From the NCBI GenBank assembly GCA_020091685.1, contig CM034609.1, positions 14,042,023 to 14,106,022 on the forward strand: a stretch of DNA of 64,000 nucleotides. The letters are read 5' to 3'. The notes beneath the pieces are model-generated. The model was given only the letters and a program-made list of their open reading frames with translations. It ran no database searches and was not told the DNA's origin. This document shows, one piece after another, positions 48,701-60,700 of this stretch. Position 1 is the first letter of the stretch; each line of letters opens with the position of its first letter. Source of the stretch: Lutjanus erythropterus. Lineage: Eukaryota; Chordata; Actinopteri; Lutjaniformes; Lutjanidae. The position numbers and the translations under genes were made by a program.

Positions 48701-51700
48701 AATAAACAGTTATAAACAGCTGATCAGCTTGCAGTGCAGGGCTCATCATTGTCGAATTACAATGCTCATCTTGTGCTCCTGATTTCAACACATTTAATAT
48801 ACCGTCTACTGTCAAACTCACTCAATTGGACTGCAGTACTCATTTTTAGACATCCAGTTGTTACATACTGCTCCTTTAAGGAGTCTGGTCGCTTTGGAGA
48901 GAGCTATATTTGGCTTACATAATAGCATTTTCCTGTCAGGAAAGGCTGTCTAAAGTTAAGGTACGGTGGTGAAAATATTCTAAATATAGCGTAAACTTAA
49001 ACTGATTGACCTCTGTATACCGCAGGCAACACACTGAACACTGATAAGCACCTCATACAACCCCACTTCAAACGATCCGAACTTTCCCTTTAAGGCTAAT
49101 TGGAGTGCATATGGAGATGCCATACAATAAAGCTACATGTCTCCGTAAATGCGTTGGTGCATCTGGAAACTCTCCTCACTTGCTGACTGAGAGGAATAAG
49201 TTTGCAAAGCCAGGATCGATCGTGAGGATACAGCTGAACTTAACGAACTACCACCCAAATGAAGACACTAGAGGGTGGCTGTAAGTGTGGAAAGCACTCT
49301 AACAACTATCTGAGGGCTGAACGTGGAAGGTAATGAGTGACTGCGGATTAAGTTCTCTTTTACGCCCAGTGGGGGCTCTCTGGTTAACTTTGCACTCGCT
49401 GATCTGCAGCTGATCTCTGACCCCCTTTTGTCACCCATACTTCCTGCGAGGGGAAACCTGATCACAGTAGCAGATGGCAGCCTCGCTCTGGGAGGATGGG
49501 ATGCCAACAAACTGAGGAGGGCAGGAAGCTCAGCGCCTAGAGCTATGCTCGGCTTCTCTACAGGCATCTCAGACTTGAATTTCCTGTTGTGACTTTGTTA
49601 AGTAACTTCTCAGTCATATATGAGCAGCGTCCAGTGAGCAGGGGGTGAGCTTTCTTTCTAAACATGATATAAAGACCTAAGCCTTGTCTAGACTTGGCAA
49701 TCCCACCACCAATGTTAGTAAAAAGCTGCATCGTGAAACCCATCTACCAGGACAGAGTAGGCTTTAAAGGGACAGTTCACCCCAAAACCAAAAATAGATA
49801 TTTTTCCTCTTACCTGTAGCGCTATTTATCCATTTAGATTGTTTTGGTGATATCAGCCATAATGATGTCCGCCTTCTCTCAAATATAATGGAACTAAATG
49901 GCGCTTGGCTAGTGGTGCTCAAAGTGCCCAAAAACACATTTGAAAATTTTAACTACAGTGTCTCTTTCCAGAAATCATGATGTGGTTACTCAAGACCAGA
50001 TTTGATTGTCAAGAAACGTCCATATGCTTCACTTTGGGGACATAAATTTAAAAGGAAAGACACCTTTCTGACAGAAAGTGCATGAGGAGAATAAAAACAA
50101 CAAACTCATTAATGCCATGGTGGGCCAAACAGGCCCAAAGATGGACAGCTCTACTCAAGATAATCCACAGACCTTATTGTGAATAGTTTCATGACAAACT
50201 ACTCCATTTCTAGTAGAAAAGAAAGTAGTTCCCATAAATTTTGCTGTCAAAAAGATTACAATTCTGGTTGATTCTACTGTAGAAAGAAGTAAGTTCCTTT
50301 GTGAAACTGCTCACAACAAGGTCTGTGGATTATCTTAAGTAACCGGGTCATGATTTATGGAAAACAAAATTGCTGTTGAATATTTCAACTGTATTTTTTA
50401 GTACTTTGAGCACCACAAGCCGAGTGTCATTTCATCCCATTATATGGAGAGAAGACAGACGTCTCTATGGCTGATATCTCCAAAACTCGCCATCTCACAT
50501 CGATACAATCAAGATGGATGAATAGCACCACAGGCCAGAAGAAGAATATGTATTTTTGATTTTGTGGTGAACTGTCCCTTTAAGGATGTTTATATACAGA
50601 CATGTAGAGCACACTTGTATTATCATATAACAGCATCAGCGCTGTATATGATCTCCCATCACATCACAAACATCATGATAGGTTGAACACTCCAGTCTAT
50701 GCTTGTTATTCTCTACAGACGCCATCAACACGCTTCACTCGACAGGCAGAGATGGAGAGCGCCCTCGCCACATCTTGACTCGTCAGCGTGTTGCGACGAA
50801 AAAAAAAAAAGCAGACAAACAGAAAACACAGACGCTGATGGCAGAATCACACAGCTGACGGCCCGACTGAGAGTTGATTGGGTTGGAGGTTGTGATTGAT
50901 TTCACGGTCATGTCAGTTCCCGTCACGCCAAGAAAAAAAGAGGGATGACCTCCTCCTCGTGCAAGAATGTCTGGGACGAGGCGGGACATCCCAGCAGATT
51001 GTTGCAGAGGTGCGTGGACGGTGCTAGACCGGAGCGGAGCTGAGTGGGGGGAGGCACCCATGCAAGACGGGACTGTGGGAGGCGGGCAAGTGGAGGTCAA
51101 GAGGGAACAAGTTTTCTTTGAAATGATTTATCACAACAGGATCGATTATCAACCGACTTTTGTGAGAAATAAGTAGAGCCCGACCAATACTGGATGCTAA
51201 TATAGATATTAGGGAGTAAGAAATTCTGATATATCTTATGATCCATCAGCTGATATTCTTCTATATAATATAGAGAATATAGAATATATGTATAAACACA
51301 GTTTTGCAATTAAGATTTGAAATATAACAGAGATCATTTTTATGAGCGTGCTCCATATTTATCTGGTATTCAGTTAGGTTATATTTGCACTTGTTTATAT
51401 TGCTCTTACTTTGCATTTACTTATTACAATTGTTTTTTTTTTTTCTTTTTAGTATTTTGCAATCTACCTTGCTGTAAATTCCCCCCTTCTGGGACTAATA
51501 TAGGATTACCTTCTCTTTTCTTATGTCTTTATACGCTTCATAGGCTACGTAATGGTGTTGTATAATATTCTGTGGAAATAAAGCTTTATTTGAGGGGAAA
51601 AAAACTCACTCAGTATTGTTGGGCATGTTTGCTTATTCCTGCTTTTTAAAGAATAATCATTTGATTAATTAATTAAGAATATTACCAATGATCAATTGCA

Positions 51701-54700
51701 GAAAGTGCTTACAATTTGCGATCCTAATTTATATTTAGATATTTATGCTTTAACAACAGAAAACTTTCATTATTAATTTTATAAACCCTGATGAATAACT
51801 GTAAATAAAAATCACAAATAGAGAAAATATTTGTGTATATATTAAACCAGAATTAAGAAAATGAATCAGCAGTTAACAAGTAAAATCAATCTGCATTATG
51901 TTCAGTTCAAATTTATCATATAGGCGTATACCAGGCAACAGAGAGGTTAATACCAATAAAGATCAATATAGGTGTGGTTGGCCCATACTGGGCAGATAAT
52001 ATCGGCCAGGCTCTAGAAAAAGTACCCTAATCACATTCAATTAGCACCTTTTTCAAGGGCTCTTATTTTGAGATGAATGGGATGGATTCATTAACTTCAA
52101 CAATCAGGTGCACATGGTCAGTAGTTTAACTGTGCATTAAGAATGCATGAACGATTTGAACTATGCCTGCTTCCCTTTCGGCACGCTCCTCTGCCCACGC
52201 TTCTCTCCCACAGTTTGGTCCAGTCCGGTCCAGCACCACAGCAGGCCGCAGCCACACTGTTACCCTACAGATCCACGGACAGCATAAGATAAGGAGAGCA
52301 GAGCCACATTGTTGAGAAGGTGCACTATTCCCTTTCCATGCAGCCAGAGAGTGAAAAACAATGAGCCAATCGAGAAATAGTTTCATGATCAATGTGGAAA
52401 AGTCAAGCAAAAGTCCTTTGTTGTTCTCTCTGTGTGGAAAAAAAGGGATAATGCAGCTTCCAAAAAACAGAGATCAAAGAGAGTGACCACCACAGCATAC
52501 AGAGAAAAAAAGAGGGTCAAACTGCTCAGTAGAGTGGTCACAAAGCATCAGCTCCCCGAGCCGAGCCCACGGGGTGGCAAATGAACCCGGCGACCGCGCG
52601 GCAACCACCCACAGAGATAAAAGAGTGTGGACAAACCACCAGCTCAATGAACAGAGACTGAACAGACACAAATCTGAAGTTCAAATGAGTCGATGGAGAG
52701 ACAAGAAATAAAAATAAAACAAATCTGCAGACAAAAATAAAAAAAAAACACCCCCTGTGTGAACGCATAAAAAATGAAGAAGAGAACAAAAGCATGGCGG
52801 ACCACCAAAAGCACCTGAGAGATGGACTAGCGTTTGGGAAGAGCAGGTGTACATACCTCCTGAGGAAAGACAACAGCCAAAATCATGGGAACAAACAAAC
52901 AAACGAAGAGGAAAAGAAAACAAAAAAAATTAAAATTAAATGATAAGGAATTATTGCACCACAGTCCTGTTAATCTGGTACCAGGGAGGCTTTGATGCAC
53001 TGCTTTACAGCTTTTATTTTTAAACTGACAGACTGATTTTACATATCTGCTGTTATCAAATGTGTCCACACGGGGGAGCTCTACTCAATATCACAGCTAC
53101 TGTAAAGCACTACATTAAAACATCGCCTCCACTTGGATCCATTCCTGTTATATCCAGTCATTTATCTTCCACCCAGATTGTTTTTCTCAGATCTGCCAAT
53201 TTGCAGTAATTGCAGAAAGAGTAATTCCTCACTCCCTTGGTCTAGTCAGTTGTAAAGATTCACATCAATTAATCGATTCAATTTCACTTCAAACATTCAT
53301 GCTTTCAAAAAAATATTTAAATCATTGTGAATCTGTACAACAGAGAGAGATTTCAGAGGAAAAGGAGTATGAAGAGTTTCAGGGGTCCGGGTTTGTGCTT
53401 TTCTGTTATAGAGTGATTGTGACCAGTAAAAACATCAGCTGACATCCTGTAACACATTTTGTGTGTGTGTGTGTGTGTGTCCAAACTAGGATGTAACAAT
53501 ATATAAAATATTGTGATATTGCATTACATTTGAATATTGCCCTTGGCCATTCTGCAACTAATTGTTCAGCCCTGTTTTCTGGTATTGTTACATCCTCGTC
53601 TGAACGTGTGTTTAACTCAAAAATTAGAAAAGGTCAGGACAAAAACCTTAATTAAAGATACACTCTTCATTATTAAAATTCCTAAGGCCTGCTGTCCACA
53701 ATGAGACAAAGTATGAACCAGAGGACCAAAATGTCAGAAGAAAAAAAAAAAAATCTGATCAAGGGAAAAACGACCTCTCAAATCAAACATTTATAAACTT
53801 ACTGTATGTACAGTATGTGTATGTTTGTGTGTGTGCAGACACTTTATTTACAAGCAATAAAAGTGAGTATTAGTGCATGTGAGTGTATGAATGTGCCCCG
53901 TCTTCAATAATTCAAAGGCCTCCACATGTAGTGGTATGATCTCAAGGCCACATTCATAATACATTAAAGCAGGCAGGGATGTCTTCAGATGTACCAGGTC
54001 GGGTGTGTACACACCTATCCACACACGCTCACAGACACCCCAACTCACTCACACGTGCGCACGCACACACAGGTTATTGACCTCAGGGGAGACATTGGTT
54101 ATCACTATATGGAGGCAGACTTTCAGCCTGCTGCCGCTATGAAAACACAACACAAAGCAAGTCACTAAGTGTCCAAATAACTGTGTGCATGTATTTCCAG
54201 TGTCACTCACCCAGTTTTAGCAGCCAGCCCTCTCTGTCTGGGTTGAAGAAAGTGTGTGTGAGGTCGTTGCCATCATCCTCGGGGATTTTGAAAGGCTCAT
54301 TCTTGATGCTCTCATACAGATTCTGCAATAAAAGACAGTAAGGGCAGGTTTGACATAGTGGGCAAAGAGAAGAAATTAATCATGAGGAAGGAAAAAGAAC
54401 AAATCACAACATTTATTTACAGAAATCCCTGCGTCGTGTACATATAATTTAATGCCTGCGTCTTGAATGTTTTCTTTTTCTTGATGTTATTTCAGAATGT
54501 ATACATCTCATTCATTTAAAATGAATGTTTTATGCTTTCACTAATGTTAGGTAGGAAACCACGGAGTAAAGAAAAACACAGCTTGAGTTTACCCAAAACT
54601 AGATAAAGTTAGACTATATTTAGACTAAATCAGGTGTTGCAGCGATTAGCACAGCATTGGGCGGCTGTGTGTGGGATTAGCCGGTGTTTATCTGTGCTTT

Positions 54701-57700
54701 GAACATAACTGCTGTGAAACAATAAAAAAAAATGCATTTTATTTCTGTAATTCACAGGCTTTCTCGCTACCACTCTCTCTCCTTCAAAGAAAAGGACGCA
54801 GTGAGTTTTAAAGCCATGCTGACCCTGAGAAGGTCTTCAGGTAAGTCTCCTCCATCGTTGATTCCTCTGTTCATGGAGATGAATCGCTCCACGGTCGGCT
54901 TGTCCTTCACATTGGGGTTGTGGAGGCTGGTGTTTAGCATGATGATGGCGAATGACAGGATGTAACAGGTGTCTGTAACACACACACACACGCACACACA
55001 CAAACACAAGAGTAATCACACCATAAGAGAGAGAAGAGTTTTACAAGATAGCTAGAAAAGCTGTCTTGCTGTTTACCATAAAACTGCTGCCAGTGTTTAA
55101 TGTCGTATTTAAATATGAATGCAAATCAGCCGAGCTGAAAGGACTGCACTTAAGGGACCACAGTCAAACAGAGAGGAGCAGATAGGCGAAGCTTCGTTAG
55201 CGAGGAGAGTGGGTGGGAGCGAAAAGGCTGCGCGTGGGCAGCTAAGTATTCATGTGTGTTTCTGGATGTGCCCTTTAATGTGTGTGTGTATTTGCAAAAA
55301 GACAACGTGGCCAGCACACGGCTGACGCAGCAGCACTTTATCTGGCCCGTTAGGCTGCTGAGAAGTCCCATGCATTATTCACATCCATCTGCATCTATGT
55401 TAGAGGCAGTCGGCTGTCTGCTATGGGCATTATTTCCCAAAAGCCAGACAGTCTTTCATAACACTGTTCACCTCAGCAGACTTTGTGTCTGCTGAATGAA
55501 ACTGCTTAGATACAAGTTCCACACACATGCTTTTAAATCTATGGAATATGGAAGATGAAGTGCTTTGAGGAGACAAGAGTTCATCCAACATAACCCTTTA
55601 AAAATGAAAAAATTAAGACTTAAAATTATTATTCTGTTTCGTAATTTGGATTTAGAGTAACTGTATTCAGCAATATTGCTGACAAAAATGGCTTAATCAA
55701 CCAGGTAAGCAGCCTAAGGCTACAACTAACAATTATTTTCATTGATGATTAACCTATCGATCATTTTCTCGAGTCATCAGTTAGTTGTTTGGTCTGTAAA
55801 TTGTTGAGAAATAATGATCGTGTTTCCCAAAACCCCAAAAAACATCGTCAAATGTCTGTTTTTGTCCACAACTGAAACATATTCAGCTAACTGTCACAAA
55901 GTAGTAGAGAAATCAGATAATACCTACATTTAAGAAGCTGAAATCAGAGAATTCGATTTATTAATTATCAAAAAAGTGATTTTGGAAGCCCCTGTGGATA
56001 AAAGCATTAGTGTTTCCACCATAATAATCATAAAATATAAACCCCTAAATAAAGTTCTACTCCTGCTTCTTTTTAACTAGCTAGCATCCTACTAACTGTA
56101 ACTTTGGCTGAGAGCAACCATTCTCAAACAGTGGGCTGTGGCCCATTGGTGGGTCACAGAATGCCATCTTGTGGACCGTGGAGTAGGAGTGGACAATATG
56201 CTTTGGAAAAAGGTCCTCCAAAAGTAAAAAGAAGTCCTGAAACATCTGTATTATCAGTGTTAAATTAAGACTGACACATACTCCCCGTACTAGCTTTGAT
56301 AAAACTGAAACCCTAAATGCAGTCCACGTCTTTTCATCAAGACAAAATTTAAATCATTTTGCTCTTAGTTTTACTGCTCGCACATTTCCAGCTCTTTCGA
56401 TTTTCTACGAAAGCTGGGCTGCATGTCATGACTGCGCTACCTGTTGACTGGAAAACGCCAGGGTTGCATTGGCAGTAGCGCTGAGCAAAGGCCTCCATCA
56501 TGCGATCAATCTTCTGAGCCTCTCCCGGTAGCCGAAAACTCCACAGGAACTGTCTGTCAGGGGACACAGCTCAGTAGTCAGCAACAGACTCACTGTGAAA
56601 AAGCTAAATGAGCTCCCTTAAGGCACACGACTGAAACTAACAGCTGCATCTCTACAATTTGCAAATAAGGTGACTGTATCTCACATGATTAAACAATAAA
56701 CAATGGCACAAAGCTAAGAGGATGTGGTCAAGGATTCTGTGAGTATGCAGCAGACCTGAAGATGCTGTCTTACCTTAAGGCCTGAACCAGGTTGAGGTCT
56801 GTGAACTCATGAAGCTCCACAAAGGCATGGAGGACTTGGATATTGAACTCATCTCTACAAGACAAAAAATGACAAATTTGTTACTGGAAAACCTTTAAAA
56901 AGTTCTATTCTGCATAATAAATTTTAGATATTTTTAAGTATATTTTCATTAATGATGAGTTTGATGGTTATTTTCTCAATGGACGAATTGCTTGAATGAT
57001 AAAATGTTAGAAACTATTGAAAAATGCTCTTCTTTCTTTTATTTCTAGTTTGGTTCAAAACAAAAGATATGAAGTTTCCTGTCACATAAGACAAAGCAAA
57101 GCAGCCAGTCTGAAGTGGGGCTGAATGGTGTGGTGATAAAAAAAAAATCATATGGCGATTATGTTGACAAATGTTGCAACATGAGCCACAATTTTAGTGG
57201 GAATGTAAATTTTTCCATTTCATTTTAACCAAACAAAACATACAAATGGGGATGTCTGTCCCAAACAAATAGGTTGTCAGAGTTATCAAAATATTTTTTT
57301 CCAATGAAATAATAATAAAACAATATTTTTTTCCAATAAAAATGCAAAAGAGATATAAAGTGCTCAGTTCAGGTCAGTCTTTATTGTCCTGCCTGAAATT
57401 TGTCTTGCAGCAGACAGACAGTGTTCAGTGATTTGTTTATAAATTTATTTTGTGCGTCTAGGACTTTTTTCTTTTTTGCTGTTGTATCAAAAGGTATAGA
57501 GTATATATTTTTTTAATTCTAGTATTTTATCAAAGTTTAACATTCTGGTATTGTACAACTCTTATCTGGAGAACATAATCTGTCAGCTTATTGAAAGCTA
57601 AATGTGCGTCAAAATACCATTTTAAATCAAATATTGCCATGCAGCCACTGTCCTAACTTACACATCATATTCTACAGACTTAAATAAACATCTTTGTTTC

Positions 57701-60700
57701 ATATAAATCCCCACAAAAATCATGCCAAAATCATTTTAATAGATTTTTACATGAAAATGAGAATAATAATGAATCAGTCAAAGTAATCACAGTTATATTT
57801 TTTTTTTTCATTCAATCATTCAGGGCTATTTCACAAAAAATTAACACAGAGATGTTTGATTAGTAATCGTCAGTAATGTGGATATAATGACTAAGTGGGT
57901 CACAGAAACAGCTAAATAGCAAAAAGACATAATTTTACTGTAATGCAGCCTTTAAAACTGGAAAAAGACAACACACTAGGAAATGATCCCATGAAAAACG
58001 CGTCTGAGGACTCAGCTCAGGGTGTGATCTGTCTGTCACACTCTGCATACTCCAGTACAATTTAATACAATTAAACCCAGCAGAAGAAGCAAAACATCCT
58101 CCACCTCCCTTCCATCTATCAACCTATCTTGATCATGACATCATTCCTGACCTTCGTGCCCTTCAGAGTAAATGATCTGCCCTGTGGGATCATGGGAAGG
58201 TTCTAAGGAGCTCTCGTAGACTGAGTCATATCCAGTCACTATGAATCCCAGGAGACAAGTGACCAATCACATCTCAAGGCCCCAACGCTTCTCCTGCTCC
58301 TCCTTACAGAATCAGCAACACTTGGAGAGCTTGATAACAACCAAATGGAGAGCAGTCATCAGCAGCCTGAGCTCCATTTCCTGGTTCGACCTCCAGACCA
58401 CACCCAAACTGTAACACTGCCTGGCCTATAGTCCCTCAGCAGTGCATATCATACATCAGGCCCACTACTATTTCCTGTATTATGTGGTCACTCTCACGAG
58501 GACGGTCTGAGGGAACGTTCAAACACGTGCATTCCCGAGTTGTTAGTCTCTTGATCGCGTTACTTATGAATGAGTAAGATAACCAAAGACAGATGGAGGC
58601 TATTGAGCAATGGACATGGTCCTGAGAGGACACTCTAAATGTGGGAGCAATAAGCTGTGTTTGGGAAAGGATGGGCGTGTGCCTGACCAAGAGGAAGCAC
58701 AGCAATACGGAAAATATGCACTCGCTATTTGATGCTTTTATCAACCACATGGATGAGTGCTAGTGAATGAAGATGGCGAGCATAAGGGAGAGACGGTTAG
58801 AAAAAAAAAAACAATAAGTCAATCTTCATTCTGACCTCTCTCCGAGGTAATCGCCAATGGCTGTTTTGTTGAGGCCCTCGCCCTTGTAGAGGAACTGAGC
58901 AATGTCGTCGCTGGTATTCTTCAGCAAGTCATTCTCAATGAGGAACTGGATCCCCTAAGAAAGAGACAGGGCCCCAGGTTACATCCTGCTCGTGAGAACA
59001 TAAGGGACAAAGCACATTTCTGAAGAATCACAACAGTCACTTCCACCTACCTTTTTGGGGTCCATGTTGAACTTCTTTCGGCCCATGGCCACCTGTTTAT
59101 TCCTCTGCATATTTTTCCTGGAAACAGAGTGAAGGGTGTTGTTACTTGTTCTAGATGTGAATCTAGTGTCTAGTGTCCCTATTATTCCTTGCCATGCTTT
59201 TGTGTTTCATGACATTGGCTTGAACATAAGCAAGAAAAAAAAGACAAAAAATCAAGACAGCTAAAAGTTTTGTGTGCCCAAAATGCAGACACAAGGGTTT
59301 GTGTTCAAATGGTTCATTTAATCCGATCAACAGTCCAAAAGGCAAATATATTAAAGTCAGTACATCAGGAAATTAGAAAATATTCATGTTTGAGAAGGTT
59401 CAGCGAGTGCTTTTTGTCATTTATGCTTGATAAACAATGGGGATGCACAATACGTATTTTTTCAGCAGACAGTGATAACCAATAACTATCTGTTTCTCAT
59501 GACCGATGCCAATAAGATAACCGATAATGTCATATTTTTGTATTTTAAAAAGATGATCATATAACCCATAGCTTATGTAAACCTGGGGGTAAGAAAGGCT
59601 AAGATGTAGTGAGCAAAGTGTATGATTAAATATTTCATAGCTCTGTCTGAGCCAAGTCTGACTGACATCACTATTACAGCAAAACAAAGAACAGTTCGAA
59701 CTCTTCAAATGTTCATTTGTATTTTTAAGTATAAACAAAGAAAGTTACAAACATACTTTGGCTCCTGTGGAACATTTTGCCCAAGAAATAAATAATTTGT
59801 CAAATCAGATTATAGCTGATACTCATTGGCTATTATTTGATTATTGGAATAATAAATGATAATATAAATTGTTTTTTATTGCGGACCAATAATTTATCAT
59901 CCCTGAAGCTCAATCATTAAGGTTGTTCCACCACCAATACCAGTATCAGAAATGTCTGGGTATTGGTGAGTATATTAGTCGATGGAACGATACAATATAA
60001 TGTAATTTATTAACCACGAAATGGGACTCCGTTGGCAAGTAGTCCAATTTTTTTTAACCTAAGCAACACTAGAATTGGGTCAGTAGTGGCCAATATGCAA
60101 AGTTCAGGTATGGGAATTAGTCTGGAAGGAAAAAAGTTATAAGAACATCTCTATTAATCATCACTCCTCCATGCATACATTTTCATTTTTGCCTTTTAAT
60201 TATCACTCACAAATCAAACTGTATGCAAATCCAACAAATTCACGGTCCGTCATCACACTTCTTTGTCAGGGCTTGGCCCATTACAATAAATGCATTCACT
60301 TCATTTCCTGAAAGTATCTTTTCCCATTAACATTTTCCATTTGTTTGGCAGAGGACGGCCTTTCCGCCCCCTCGACTGTGATGACAAAGTGTTGATAAAG
60401 CGTTTAACATCATGCATATGGGAACGTCTCATTTCTCAGGGCCTTGAGTTATTCGGGGGTCAAAGTGCGCTCCAAGTGTCCGCCGTCACCATGGTTACAT
60501 CTCCATCCCCAGCCGGTGAGAGGTCACCACTTCTTCCCACTGATTCACTCACAACAGCATTCCTCCGGCTCTCGTCTGCCAAAGTCCGACACTCAGCTCG
60601 ACACAGCCAATCGTGTACTTTCTTCAATAAATGGATCACAGGAAACTTTGATCACAAGAAGGTGCCGTGACCCTTAATGGGTTTCAGGGATCCAGGGGAG

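Larger units (their letters stand above)
48014..54210 (-). other. Large cyth1 intron (6.2 kb) across the PH glycine loop
   Basis: This intron separates the two halves of the phosphoinositide-binding loop. In mammalian cytohesins a 3-base microexon in the equivalent intron adds a third glycine. Such a microexon cannot be located by eye. The intron carries three non-autonomous elements (48360-49094, 49768-50579, 51174-52015), a small MITE and GT-rich tracts. Confidence 0.85.
54973..56440 (-). other. cyth1 intron with a CAACTAAC-type MITE
   Basis: Non-coding. It contains the (AC)n tract next to the acceptor and a MITE at 55716-55983. Sequence at 56.10-56.20 kb (CAAACAGTGGGCTGTGGCCC) resembles the end of another fish repeat. 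Confidence 0.75.

Noticed and set aside
58436-58750. 104-codon minus-strand frame inside a cyth1 intron
   Set aside because: No domain recognised, and cytohesin exons on both sides already join in phase without it.
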